In this document: one piece after another, positions 1 through 10,071 of the stretch
How the letters are laid out: each line of letters opens with the position of its first letter
Numbering within the stretch: the first letter of the stretch is position 1
Assembly (NCBI RefSeq): GCF_015207605.1
Contig: NZ_JADEWO010000017.1
Coordinates: 59,317-123,316 of the forward strand
Reading direction: 5' to 3'
Source: Oculatella sp. LEGE 06141
GTDB lineage: Bacteria; Cyanobacteriota; Cyanobacteriia; Elainellales; Elainellaceae
Length of the DNA stretch: 64,000 bases
Position numbers and translations under genes: made by a program
The notes under the pieces: model-generated
What the model was told of the DNA's origin: nothing
Seen by the model: only the letters and a program-made list of their open reading frames with translations
Database searches by the model: none

Positions 1-734
1 TGAGTGTGTTCGACAGCCTGCAACTGAAGAACTTCAAAGCCAGGCTCAGTTTCCGCGATCCCGATTCTGACAAGTATATTGGTTCAGATGAAGCCTGGCA
101 GAAGGCCGAAAACGCCATTCGCCGTGCCGTAGAAACGTTGGGAATGGAGCATTTTGAGGGTATTGGCGAAGCCGCCTTTTACGGACCAAAGCTAGATTTT
201 ATTTTCCAAGATGCGCTAGACAGAGAATGGCAGCTAGGAACCGTTCAGGTCGATTACAACCTGCCCGAACGGTTTGACCTGGAATATGTGGCTGAAGACG
301 GTTCCCGCAAACGGCCTGTGATGATTCACCGGGCACCGTTTGGCTCGCTGGAACGCTTAATTGGCATCCTGATCGAGGAGTACGCTGGAGACTTCCCGCT
401 GTGGTTATCGCCAGTGCAAGCTCGATTGTTGCCCGTAACGGAGGAGCAGGTATCCTACGCTGAGGACGTGGCAGGGAAGATGCGATCGCTCGGTCTGCGA
501 GTTGAGGTCGATCGCAGCGGCGAACGGTTAGGCAAACAGATCCGCAATGCCGAGAAGGCGAAAATTCCAGTGATGGCCGTTGTGGGCGCAAAAGAGGTTG
601 AGTCAAATGCGCTCAGCATTCGCGTTCGGGCCGCAGGGCAGGACACGCAAGACTTGGGCGCACTATCCGTAGCTGAAGTGCTGGAACGGATGCAGGTTGC
701 CAATCGCGATCGCACTCATTTCAGCAACCAGTAG
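1..734 (+). CDS. thrS: threonyl-tRNA synthetase, C-terminal part (5' truncated by window)
   Basis: Charges tRNA-Thr in the cytoplasm. The reading frame is open from the first base, so the gene starts upstream of the window; about 243 residues remain. The visible part holds the end of the class II catalytic core (YGPKLDFIF, then a motif 3 region HRAPFGSLERLIGILIEEY) followed by the anticodon-binding domain (LLPVTEEQ, then a stretch with VDRSGERLGKQIRNAE and IPVMAVVG). These are typical ThrS signatures. It ends at a TAG and converges with the fcl gene; a hairpin lies between them. Confidence 0.95.
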   Translation, partial: SVFDSLQLKNFKARLSFRDPDSDKYIGSDEAWQKAENAIRRAVETLGMEHFEGIGEAAFYGPKLDFIFQDALDREWQLGTVQVDYNLPERFDLEYVAEDGSRKRPVMIHRAPFGSLERLIGILIEEYAGDFPLWLSPVQARLLPVTEEQVSYAEDVAGKMRSLGLRVEVDRSGERLGKQIRNAEKAKIPVMAVVGAKEVESNALSIRVRAAGQDTQDLGALSVAEVLERMQVANRDRTHFSNQ

Positions 735-771
735 GTCATCGACGATTCAGTCATCAACAACTCAGTAAAAG

Positions 772-797
772 GCGGGAGCGACTGACATCACTCCCGC
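772..797 (-). terminator. hairpin between convergent thrS and fcl
   Basis: Perfect 7-bp inverted repeat GCGGGAG/CTCCCGC with a 12-base loop. Read on the minus strand the hairpin is followed by CTTTTAC, so it best fits a weak terminator for fcl. On the plus strand no T-run follows. Confidence 0.5.
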
Positions 798-820
798 ACA
801 TCTGGCGCGATCGAATTGAC

Positions 821-1771
<951 letters not shown>

Positions 1772-1811
1772 TTATCCCCATCTGAGGCAGCAGAACTACA
1801 ATGATTCCAAA

Positions 1812-2891
1812 TCAAGCAGATATACCACTTAACGCCTGGCGAATAGTGGCGTGATCCAAAAGAAGCTGGCCTTCAGGGGTCTTGCCAGACTTCAACCCGA
1901 TCGCCTGTAAATCCGCTTCAACCATCAGTTGAACCAGTTCTTCAAAGGTGACAGACGGTTCCCAACCGAGTTTTTCCCGTGCTTTAGTAGAGTCGCCAAT
2001 CAGCAAATCAACTTCAGCAGGCCGGAGATAGCGATCGTCGAACTCGACATAATCCTTCCAGTTTAAGTTGACATACTGGAACGCGATTTCCAGGAATTCG
2101 TGTACCGAGTAGGTTTCGCCTGTAGAAACGACATAATCATCGGGCGTGTCCTGTTGCAGCATCAGCCACATTGCCCGCACATAATCTTTGGCATAGCCCC
2201 AGTCGCGCTTAGAATCGAGGTTACCCAAATACAGCTTCTTCTGCTGACCTGCAACAATCCGAGCCAGTGCCCGAGTAATTTTGCGAGTCACAAACGTTTC
2301 ACCTCGACGAGGAGACTCGTGGTTAAACAAGATGCCATTGCAGGCAAACATGTTATAGGACTCCCGGTAATTTACCGTTTGCCAGTGAGCGTACACCTTG
2401 GCGCAGGCATACGGACTACGAGGATAGAACGGGGTGGTTTCTTTTTGAGGCACTTCCAGCACCTTGCCATACATTTCCGAAGAACCCGCCTGGTAGAAGC
2501 GAACCTCAATACCCGTTCTATGCTGATAGTCGCGAATGGCTTCTAGTAGACGCAGAGTGCCCATGCCAACCGCATCAACTGTGTATTCTGGCGAGTCAAA
2601 ACTGACTCGCACATGGGATTGCGCCCCCAGGTTGTAAATTTCGGTGGGCTTAACCTCTTCTAAAATCCGACGGAGGGTTGTACCGTCCGTTAGATCACCA
2701 TAGTGAAGAAAGAGCCGCGCATTTTCGTTGTGAGGGTCTTCGTAGATATGATCGATCCGATCAGTATTAAATGTTGAAGTTCGACGAATAATACCGTGGA
2801 CTTCGTAGCCTTTTTCCAACAAAAACTCACTCAAATAAGAGCCATCTTGACCTGTAATACCAGTGATCAATGCTCGTTTCTGTTGCGTCAT
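1812..2891 (-). CDS. gmd: GDP-mannose 4,6-dehydratase
   Basis: 359 residues, normal for the family. It makes GDP-4-keto-6-deoxy-D-mannose from GDP-mannose, the precursor for GDP-fucose, GDP-rhamnose and related deoxysugars. Visible motifs are the nucleotide-binding [15 protein letters not shown] at the N-terminus, the catalytic YxxxK as SPYACAK, and the Gmd-specific [16 protein letters not shown]. It is the first gene of a gmd-fcl pair. About 290 bp of AT-richer sequence upstream separates it from the zinc operon and should hold its promoter. Confidence 0.95.
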   Translation of the reverse strand: MTQQKRALITGITGQDGSYLSEFLLEKGYEVHGIIRRTSTFNTDRIDHIYEDPHNENARLFLHYGDLTDGTTLRRILEEVKPTEIYNLGAQSHVRVSFDSPEYTVDAVGMGTLRLLEAIRDYQHRTGIEVRFYQAGSSEMYGKVLEVPQKETTPFYPRSPYACAKVYAHWQTVNYRESYNMFACNGILFNHESPRRGETFVTRKITRALARIVAGQQKKLYLGNLDSKRDWGYAKDYVRAMWLMLQQDTPDDYVVSTGETYSVHEFLEIAFQYVNLNWKDYVEFDDRYLRPAEVDLLIGDSTKAREKLGWEPSVTFEELVQLMVEADLQAIGLKSGKTPEGQLLLDHATIRQALSGISA

Positions 2892-3182
2892 CCTTAGTTT
2901 TCCTCATGAACTGAAATGGATCGAATCGGTAACACATGCTACCTGAATTGCGACATACAGCCATCGCAATAGTTTGATACCTTGAGCGTGCCCCCAACGC
3001 TAAAGTATTTATTCAATTCATACAGAACCTTAACCCGAAAGTTTTTGTAAAAATATCAAGAAGCAATATAGCACTTGCAAAGAGTTCGGATGAGGTTCGA
3101 GTTGTCTATTCTCTGGAATAGCTCAAAAGTCCGGTTGCCCCAGCAAACAGGCTCAACACAGTCAACCGCATTTTAAGCAACT

Positions 3183-4010
3183 CTAAGCCCTAGATGGCTT
3201 GAACGCTAATTTGGATATTCCTAACACAGACAAAAACAGCAGAAATTGGACTAAAACGATACTTGGCCCCGAAGCTACGTTCCACAAACCGGAGACGAGC
3301 ATTCCGAGCAAGCTGCTGCATACGCCTAAACCAACTGAAAGCCAGAGAAAGCGGCTGAAGCGGTAGCTCAACAGTTTAGCCGTGGCAGCAGGAATTACCA
3401 AAAAGGCATTGACCAGCAAAATTCCTACAGCCTTGATAGAAACGGCAACAGCCAAAGACAGCAGTACAACAAACAGGTAGCGGTGAAGTTGCACTGGAAT
3501 CCCTTGAACCTTTGCAACCGCTTGATTCAGGGTCAGCAAAATTTGTTGGGGTAGGGTGGATAGCAGGAATACGGTGCTGGCAACAAGAATGATCAGGGTC
3601 AGGATTAGATCGGTATAGCTAACAGCAAGAATATCGCCAAACAAGATTCCCATCAAATTGCCTCGGTAGCCTTGAATGAAGCTAGTCAGGATGACTCCGA
3701 TCGCCAATGCTCCCGACAACACAATATTCAGGATGCTGTCGCTCCAAAGATCGGTTTGGTCGATCAAATAGAGAACCGCCAAACCAAAGGCTAGTGTAAA
3801 CGGCAAGAATGTCCAGACAGGAGGGATTTGAAGCAACACGCCGAGGGCAATGCCCACCAGAGCCGCATGACCGACCGCATGGCTAAAAAAGGAGAGTTGC
3901 CGCAGCGTTACAAAACATCCCAATAAACCTCCCAGCAAGCCTAAAAGAATACCTGCGGCGATCGCCCGTTGCATAAAGGGAAACTGAAGTAGCTCAAGCA
4001 AATTGGCCAT
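3183..4010 (-). CDS. znuB: zinc (metal) ABC transporter permease, ZnuB family
   Basis: 275-residue polytopic membrane protein of the ABC-3 family (ZnuB/MntB/TroC), with about eight hydrophobic segments. The N-terminal LLGLLGCFVTLRQLSFFSHA and the later SIKAVGILLVNAFLVIPAA are characteristic of these permeases. It is the last gene of znuA-znuC-znuB, 33 bp after znuC. The permease itself does not distinguish Zn from Mn; the histidine-rich binding protein and the Zur-like operator in the same operon favour zinc. Confidence 0.9.
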   Translation of the reverse strand: MANLLELLQFPFMQRAIAAGILLGLLGGLLGCFVTLRQLSFFSHAVGHAALVGIALGVLLQIPPVWTFLPFTLAFGLAVLYLIDQTDLWSDSILNIVLSGALAIGVILTSFIQGYRGNLMGILFGDILAVSYTDLILTLIILVASTVFLLSTLPQQILLTLNQAVAKVQGIPVQLHRYLFVVLLSLAVAVSIKAVGILLVNAFLVIPAATAKLLSYRFSRFLWLSVGLGVCSSLLGMLVSGLWNVASGPSIVLVQFLLFLSVLGISKLAFKPSRA

Positions 4011-4043
4011 AGGAGGGGGGTAATAAATCGAATCAGGATGATT

Positions 4044-4898
4044 TTAATGTCGGTGTTGATAGCGGCTAAAGGCAGGCCCATAAGCATCTAGCAAGTTTTC
4101 AGGCGAAAGCGCCGTTTCCGGTTGACCATGACAAATTAACCGACGGTTCACGCAAAGGACGCGATCGCAATGACGGCTCACCATATCTAAATCGTGGGAG
4201 ATCTGTAGCACCGTCCATTGCTGCTCATGCTTCAGTTGATGCAGCAACTTGTAAAAATCGGTTTCGCCTTGAATGTCAACCCCTGCAAACGCCTCATCTA
4301 GAATTAGCAACCGCCGAGGAGCAACAAGGCAGTAGGCCAACAACACCCGCTTTAACTCGCCACCGCTGAGGTTGCCGATCGCTCGGTGACGCAGGTGATA
4401 AGCACTGACCCGTTCTAGCGCCTGGGCGATCGCGGCTGACTTAGCAGGATTTGAATGCCACGGCCATCTGAAGCGCTGTAGCCTTGATTGATCCAGCTTT
4501 TGCGGACTCGAATGAAGCAGGTTAGAATCCACCCAGCCCAAACCCACTAACTCACTCACCGCCAGGGGAAAACTGCGTTCAAAAATAAAATTCTGGGGAA
4601 TGTAGCCGATCTGATGCCGCAACCGCCCCAACCGTTCCAGGGGGCGACCAAAAATCCGTACATGTCCCTCAGCCACCGGAATCAGCCCCAGAATAGCTTG
4701 AACTAACGTACTTTTACCCGCGCCATTCGGCCCCACGATCGCTGTATCCGTTCCGGTAAAAACCTCAAAGGAGACGGTTTGGATCGCTGGATACGTGCCC
4801 TGATAGACCGTGAGATCTTCGACTTGCAGAACAGGCACATCAGATAGGGGAGCAATGGGTTTCATCTGTATGGTTGGTGCATCTAGGGTCATGGGCAC
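4044..4898 (-). CDS. znuC: zinc ABC transporter ATP-binding protein, ZnuC family
   Basis: 284-residue ABC ATPase. Walker A is VGPNGAGKSTL, the ABC signature is NLSGGELKRV, and Walker B with catalytic Glu is LLILDEAFAG; the switch histidine is in QISHDLD. A stretch around residues 120-150 (DSNLLHSSPQ onwards) is longer than in many homologues and looks like a loop insertion before the signature. The GTG at the annotated start directly abuts the znuA stop codon; an ATG two codons further in is an equally possible start. Translational coupling with znuA is likely. Confidence 0.92.
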   Translation of the reverse strand: MPMTLDAPTIQMKPIAPLSDVPVLQVEDLTVYQGTYPAIQTVSFEVFTGTDTAIVGPNGAGKSTLVQAILGLIPVAEGHVRIFGRPLERLGRLRHQIGYIPQNFIFERSFPLAVSELVGLGWVDSNLLHSSPQKLDQSRLQRFRWPWHSNPAKSAAIAQALERVSAYHLRHRAIGNLSGGELKRVLLAYCLVAPRRLLILDEAFAGVDIQGETDFYKLLHQLKHEQQWTVLQISHDLDMVSRHCDRVLCVNRRLICHGQPETALSPENLLDAYGPAFSRYQHRH

Positions 4899-5924
4899 CT
4901 ACTGGAAGGCAGACTCAAGAGTCTGTAAGTTCGCTTCCATAGCGGTGAAATAGTACTGCGGATCGAGATCGCCTGCTTCCAGCGGATCTAATTCCTTCAG
5001 GTCAAGGTTTAAGTCTTGAGACAGGCTCTCTAACAAGCGGTTGTCGGTGCCAGGTTCAGCAAACAGCGCTTTCACGTCATACGCTCGCACGGTGGCAATC
5101 GTTTTTTGCAGATCGTCTGGTGTGAGGCTGTCCTCTGGAAGGGCAACGATCGCCACTTGTTGCAGGTTGTAGCGATCGGCCAGGTAAGGATAGGCATCAT
5201 GGAAACTAATAAAGGTGCGATCGCTAAACGGTTGCAACCGCTGCTGAAACTGGTCGTCCAACGCTTGCAGTTGCTCAATATAGGCAGCCGCATTAGCTTC
5301 ATAGGTTTCGCTATTGGCTGGATCGGCAGCGGCAAGGCCATCGCGAATGGTTTCAACTTGCTGAATTGCCAACACTGGGCTAAGCCATACATGCGGATTT
5401 TCGGCATGGACGTGGACGTGGCCAGCGGCGGTTTCTGCTGCATGGTCGTGGTCATCATCATGGGCGTGCGCTTCGTCCTCATGATCGTGGTCATCCACGC
5501 CAGCCGCAGGAGCAATAACCGGAGCTTCGTCCTCTAAGGGAGTAATGCCAGCGCTAGCGTTAATGATCGTCAGTTCGGGGTTTTGAGCGCTTTCAAGGGT
5601 GCTATCTAAAAACTCTTCCATCCCCAGTCCGTTTTGTACCAGCACGTCGGCTTGAGCGATCGCCCGCACATCCGCCGGGGTCGATTGATACTCATGCACT
5701 TCGGTTCCAGGCTGAATCAAAATTGAAACATCGGCAGCTTCTCCGGCAACGGCCTTGGTAAACAGATACATCGGCAAAAACGTTGCAATCACCTGCAATT
5801 GCTCATCCGACGTTACGGCATCCGCCTCTTGAACTGGGTCAGAACTCGATCCGGTACATCCAGCAACAGCAAAAAATGGCAGCAACAGCAATGTCACCAG
5901 CAGTTGGCGTGGGTTGAAATGCAT
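4899..5924 (-). CDS. znuA: zinc ABC transporter substrate-binding lipoprotein with His-rich loop
   Basis: 341-residue periplasmic zinc receptor of the cluster A-I family. The chosen ATG gives a clean lipoprotein signal (LLVTLLLLPFFAVAGC, lipid-modified Cys at about residue 23); the longer frame from position 5969 would add 15 charged residues and start against the operator. The middle carries an acidic histidine-rich loop (DDHDHEDEAHAHDDDHDHAA and following HVHVH), the hallmark of ZnuA rather than Mn receptors. Metal ligands are suggested by the conserved NPHVWLSP and ISFHDAYPYLA motifs and by FAEPGTDN. First gene of znuA-znuC-znuB, probably repressed by Zur when zinc is sufficient. Confidence 0.93.
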   Translation of the reverse strand: MHFNPRQLLVTLLLLPFFAVAGCTGSSSDPVQEADAVTSDEQLQVIATFLPMYLFTKAVAGEAADVSILIQPGTEVHEYQSTPADVRAIAQADVLVQNGLGMEEFLDSTLESAQNPELTIINASAGITPLEDEAPVIAPAAGVDDHDHEDEAHAHDDDHDHAAETAAGHVHVHAENPHVWLSPVLAIQQVETIRDGLAAADPANSETYEANAAAYIEQLQALDDQFQQRLQPFSDRTFISFHDAYPYLADRYNLQQVAIVALPEDSLTPDDLQKTIATVRAYDVKALFAEPGTDNRLLESLSQDLNLDLKELDPLEAGDLDPQYYFTAMEANLQTLESAFQ

Positions 5925-5972
5925 TCCTGGCTTCTCCGTGTCTCTCAGGTGGTCAAGGCAATCGTTCAAAAA

Positions 5973-6011
5973 TGAGAATGACTCTAATCCTCATTTGAGA
6001 ATGACTCTTAT
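5973..6011 (-). promoter_or_regulatory. tandem Zur-like boxes upstream of znuA
   Basis: Two direct copies of TGAGAATGACTCTWAT start at 5973 and 5996, 23 bp apart, immediately upstream of the znuA operon. The second copy (TGAGAATGACTCTTA) is a 7-1-7 imperfect palindrome similar to the cyanobacterial Zur consensus TGATAATNATTATCA. Position and gene content support a Zur operator. Zur rather than Fur is inferred from the target genes. Confidence 0.7.
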
Positions 6012-6426
6012 TCTAATACACCTCTTGAGTCAGTCACCTACCCCCAGTGCAGTTGTTTTCAAATTTCCATGACGATTACAGTGCTGTAGCTGCTGAAGTG
6101 AGTCTTCTTCGCGGTGTTCGAACGCTCCACACTGCGAACAGATGCCGTGAATAGACTGGGTACCGCTGCAATCATCCATCGGTTTTCTCGATGTACAGTC
6201 GGGCACGCTACCGTAAAAATAGAGGTGTGCACCTTAAGATATGCGCGGACTCAATACACCATCATCTTGAGCGGGTGGATGGCAAGGAGCAGAGGTACAT
6301 TTGTCAAGCCAGCATGGTTGGGTTGAGCGCTTGGAATGTTGCAACGCCACCCCATACACTCAGATGATGAACCGCTTCAAACGTGGAAGACCTCACACCA
6401 TTTGCTAGTCCCTGGAGAACGCTGAA
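6012..6426. other. intergenic region upstream of acnB
   Basis: About 415 bp between the Zur-like boxes and acnB. It should contain the acnB promoter, but no clear -35/-10 pair or known motif could be assigned. A 70-codon open frame inside it (from 6114) has no recognisable similarity and no ribosome binding site and is not called. Confidence 0.5.
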
Positions 6427-9036
6427 ATGCTCGAATTGTATCGTCAACATGTTGCAGAACGAACCGCTTTGGGGATTCCGCCCTTACCGCTGAATGCCGA
6501 ACAAACGGCTGCGCTCTGCGATTTGCTTAAGTCGCCTCCGTTGGGCGAGGAAGAGTTCTTAGTGGAACTACTGCGCGATCGCGTTCCTCCGGGGGTCGAT
6601 CAGGCGGCCTATGTCAAGGCAGGATTTTTGACAGCGATCGCCAAGGGTGAAACGGCCAGCCCATTGATTACCGCCAAACAGGCTGTTGTTCTGCTCGGCA
6701 CCATGATGGGAGGGTACAACGTTCAGTCGCTCGTCGATCTGCTTCAGGGAGAAGACGCTGACATTGCCCACGCCGCAGCCACCGCACTGGGTAAAACGCT
6801 GCTGGTGTATGACGCGTTTCACGATGTAATGGAACTGGCAGAAAGCAATACTTATGCTCAACAGGTGGTTGACGCATGGGTGAATGCTGAGTGGTTTACC
6901 AGTCGGCCAACCCTGGCAGAAGCTATTACAGTCACCGTATTCAAAGTGCCGGGAGAAACCAATACCGATGACCTGTCCCCAGCCCCCCATGCCACAACTC
7001 GTCCGGATATTCCGCTGCACGCGCTGGCGATGCTAGAGTCGCGGATGCCCGACGGACTTGAGGCGATCGCCCAACTGAAGCAAAAAGGTCATCCCGTTGC
7101 CTATGTCGGTGACGTGGTGGGCACAGGCTCCTCGCGTAAATCCGCCATTAACTCAGTGCTGTGGCACATTGGCGACGACATCCCGTTTGTGCCGAACAAG
7201 CGCACAGGGGGATACATTCTCGGCAGCAAGATTGCTCCTATCTTCTTCAACACCGCTGAAGACTCTGGTGCCCTGCCAATCGAGTGCGATGTCGCTCCGC
7301 TAGAAACGGGAATGGTGATTACCATTTACCCTTACAAAGGCGAAATTACCAACGAAGCAGGTGAGATCATCTCAACCTTTACCCTGAAGCCCGATACGAT
7401 TTTGGATGAAGTGCGAGCCGGAGGGCGGATTCCGCTGCTAATTGGACGGACGCTAACGGATAAAACACGGGCAGCGCTGAAACTGGAGCCAAGTCCGGTG
7501 TTTACGCGTCCCAGTATGCCCACCGATACCGGAAAGGGCTTTACCCTGGCTCAAAAAATGGTGGGGAAAGCCTGTGGCTTACCAGGGGTGCGTCCGGGTA
7601 CCTCTTGCGAACCGATGATGACGACGGTGGGGTCGCAAGATACGACCGGGCCAATGACCCGCGACGAGCTAAAGGAGCTGGCCTGTCTGGGGTTTAGCAC
7701 TGACTTAGTGATGCAGAGCTTTTGCCATACGGCAGCCTATCCAAAGCCCGTTGATTTGACGACCCACAAAGAACTGCCAGACTTCTTTGCAGCACGCGGT
7801 GGTGTGGCCTTACGTCCGGGTGATGGCATCATTCACTCGTGGCTAAACCGGATGCTGCTGCCCGACACGGTGGGCACGGGCGGTGATTCCCACACCCGCT
7901 TTCCGTTGGGGATTTCGTTCCCGGCGGGTTCAGGCTTAGTAGCGTTTGCGGCGGCTTTGGGTGTCATGCCGCTGGATATGCCAGAGTCCGTTTTGGTGCG
8001 CTTCAAAGGGGAACTGCAACCGGGAATTACGCTGCGAGATATTGTCAACGCCATTCCCTATGTTGCGATGCAGCAGGGACTGCTGACGGTGGCGAAGCAA
8101 AACAAGAAGAACGTCTTCTCTGGACGGATTATGGAAATTGAAGGGTTGCCCGACTTGAAGTTGGAGCAAGCCTTTGAGCTGACCGATGCTACTGCCGAAC
8201 GCTCTTGTGCCGGATGCACGATCAAACTCAGCGTGGAAACAGTTTCGGAGTATTTGCGATCGAACATTGTTCTGCTTAAGAACATGGCTGCTCGTGGCTA
8301 CCAGGATGCCCGTACTATCTTGCGCCGCGTCGCCAAGATGGAGGAATGGTTAGCCAATCCCGTGTTGATGGAAGCCGATGCCGATGCGGAATATGCTGAA
8401 ATCATCGAAATTGACCTCAACCAGATCAAGGAACCGATTGTAGCGGCTCCCAACGATCCAGATAACGTGAAGCTGCTGTCGGATGTGGCGAACGATCGCG
8501 TCGATGAGGTCTTCATTGGCTCTTGCATGACGAACATCGGCCACTATCGTGCTGCCGCTAAAGTGCTGGAAGGCCAACCGCCCGTAGATGTTCGCCTGTG
8601 GATCTGCCCACCCACCCGCATGGACGAAACTCAACTGCGAAAAGAAGGCGTTTATGACGTGTTTGAAGCGGTAAAAGCCAGAACAGAAATGCCAGGATGT
8701 TCCCTATGCATGGGCAACCAGGCGCGAGTGGCCGACGGCGTTACCGTTTTCTCTACATCAACCCGCAACTTCAACAACCGTATGGGAAAAGATGCTCAGG
8801 TTTATCTTGGCTCGGCTGAATTAGCAACAGCGTGCGCCTTGCTGGGACGAATTCCGACCATTGAAGAGTACATGGATATTGTGGCAAACAAGCTTAGCCC
8901 TCTGGCTTCTGACCTGTATCGCTACCTCAACTTCAACGAAATCCCTGGATTTGAAGAGGAAGGGCGAGTCATTCCACTAGAGGAAATGCCGCGCATTGAG
9001 GACATTTTGGGAATGCCAACGGCGGCAGGTCGTTAA
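6427..9036 (+). CDS. acnB: bifunctional aconitate hydratase 2 / 2-methylisocitrate dehydratase
   Basis: 869 residues, close to E. coli AcnB. It isomerises citrate to isocitrate in the (partly branched) cyanobacterial TCA cycle that supplies 2-oxoglutarate for nitrogen assimilation. The order is the AcnB type: N-terminal HEAT-like helical domain, then the swivel domain ([16 protein letters not shown]), then the catalytic domains. The [4Fe-4S] cysteines are visible as C700 in [11 protein letters not shown] and C758/C761 in [11 protein letters not shown] start with GGAG about 10 bases upstream. It is transcribed alone and followed by a strong terminator. Confidence 0.96.
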   Translation: MLELYRQHVAERTALGIPPLPLNAEQTAALCDLLKSPPLGEEEFLVELLRDRVPPGVDQAAYVKAGFLTAIAKGETASPLITAKQAVVLLGTMMGGYNVQSLVDLLQGEDADIAHAAATALGKTLLVYDAFHDVMELAESNTYAQQVVDAWVNAEWFTSRPTLAEAITVTVFKVPGETNTDDLSPAPHATTRPDIPLHALAMLESRMPDGLEAIAQLKQKGHPVAYVGDVVGTGSSRKSAINSVLWHIGDDIPFVPNKRTGGYILGSKIAPIFFNTAEDSGALPIECDVAPLETGMVITIYPYKGEITNEAGEIISTFTLKPDTILDEVRAGGRIPLLIGRTLTDKTRAALKLEPSPVFTRPSMPTDTGKGFTLAQKMVGKACGLPGVRPGTSCEPMMTTVGSQDTTGPMTRDELKELACLGFSTDLVMQSFCHTAAYPKPVDLTTHKELPDFFAARGGVALRPGDGIIHSWLNRMLLPDTVGTGGDSHTRFPLGISFPAGSGLVAFAAALGVMPLDMPESVLVRFKGELQPGITLRDIVNAIPYVAMQQGLLTVAKQNKKNVFSGRIMEIEGLPDLKLEQAFELTDATAERSCAGCTIKLSVETVSEYLRSNIVLLKNMAARGYQDARTILRRVAKMEEWLANPVLMEADADAEYAEIIEIDLNQIKEPIVAAPNDPDNVKLLSDVANDRVDEVFIGSCMTNIGHYRAAAKVLEGQPPVDVRLWICPPTRMDETQLRKEGVYDVFEAVKARTEMPGCSLCMGNQARVADGVTVFSTSTRNFNNRMGKDAQVYLGSAELATACALLGRIPTIEEYMDIVANKLSPLASDLYRYLNFNEIPGFEEEGRVIPLEEMPRIEDILGMPTAAGR

Positions 9037-9087
9037 TTCCATCTTTAATTCGGGCACTCTACAGGCTGGTAGAACACCCTGTGTGTA

Positions 9088-9123
9088 GTAGAGGCGGGCG
9101 ATCGTCCGTCTCTACTTTTTTTT
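9088..9123 (+). terminator. intrinsic terminator of acnB
   Basis: GTAGAGGCGGG pairs with the facing GTCCGTCTCTAC arm (one G-T pair allowed), and the stem is followed at once by eight T residues. A textbook rho-independent terminator 50 bp after the acnB stop. The remaining 260 bp before the next gene show nothing further that can be named. Confidence 0.9.
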
Positions 9124-9382
9124 GAGGTCTAAGCCAGGTGTGTAGCCGTTTTGCAGGGTTTTAAATGAGGGCTAACGCTCCACGGTGTCGATGGCCGAAA
9201 CGCAGCCGCTTGACTTCAAACCTATGGTTGGCAACGTTGAATCGACACGTGCGAATTTGAAGCGAATGCTTTAGCGTATTGAATGTATGTCATGCAATGG
9301 ACAATCGGCGTTTTGTAACCAGAAATGCCGTAAACCGATGGAGTTCTCTAATTGATGTACTCCTGTTATGAGTAGGTAACCC

Positions 9383-10063
9383 ATGTCATCATCCGGCAGA
9401 ACGTCCGCTGAAGCGATCGCCCCCCACCTGCCTCCCCTGCGAATCTTAGTGGTAGAAGATGATCCAGTGATGCAACTGGGACTGGAGCATTCTCTAGGCG
9501 CGTTTCCCCAGTTACAAATTGTGGGTCAAGCCGCAGATGGCTATTCCGGGGTTGATGCGGCTCTTAAGCTTAAGCCCGATTTGGTCATTATGGACATTGG
9601 CCTACCGCAGCTAGACGGCATTGCGGCCACTCAGCAAATCAGGACAGCTCTACCCGATGTCCGCATTTTAATGTTGACCTCCCATAAAACAGAGCACGAA
9701 ACCGTTGCCGCCCTCTCTAGCGGAGCAGATGCCTACTGCATCAAGGGTTCCAATATTGAAAAGCTGCTGGTGGCGATCGCCTGTATCCAGGACGGAGCCG
9801 CCTATCTTGCTCCACAAGTCGCTCGTCGTGTGCTCGACCACCTCAAGCCGCGTGCGCCCGTAAAGCCCACAACCAACCTGACCGACCGAGAAATGGAAGT
9901 TTTAAAGCTTTTGGTGGAAGGACGTACCAACCCAGAAATTGCATCCATTTTGTATCTCAGCCCCAGCACGGTTAAAGCTCATATTCGCAACATTATGAAC
10001 AAACTGGCTGTGGATGATCGGGTTCAAGCGGCGGTAGTTGCGTTGCGATCGGGTCTGGTGTGA
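9383..10063 (+). CDS. two-component response regulator, NarL/FixJ (LuxR-HTH) family
   Basis: 226 residues. The receiver domain spans about residues 20-135: acidic pair in LVVEDDPVMQ, phospho-acceptor Asp in DLVIMDIGLP, the Thr/Ser switch in MLTSH, Lys in YCIKGSN. A LuxR-type helix-turn-helix follows at about 155-220 (LTDREMEVLKLLVEGRTNPEIA, then STVKAHIRNIMNKL). It is a phosphorylation-controlled transcription factor. It converges tail to tail, 8 bp apart, with a histidine kinase gene, but that kinase is of the HisKA type while NarL-type regulators usually pair with HisKA_3 kinases, so partnership is uncertain. Confidence 0.92.
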   Translation: MSSSGRTSAEAIAPHLPPLRILVVEDDPVMQLGLEHSLGAFPQLQIVGQAADGYSGVDAALKLKPDLVIMDIGLPQLDGIAATQQIRTALPDVRILMLTSHKTEHETVAALSSGADAYCIKGSNIEKLLVAIACIQDGAAYLAPQVARRVLDHLKPRAPVKPTTNLTDREMEVLKLLVEGRTNPEIASILYLSPSTVKAHIRNIMNKLAVDDRVQAAVVALRSGLV

Positions 10064-10071
10064 ACCGCCCC

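Noticed and set aside
2892..3182. tRNA suggested by GGTTCGAGTT near 3093
   Set aside because: No acceptor stem, anticodon arm or CCA-proximal pairing around it.
6114..6326. 70-codon frame upstream of acnB
   Set aside because: No ribosome binding site, no protein-like pattern, lies in the expected promoter region.
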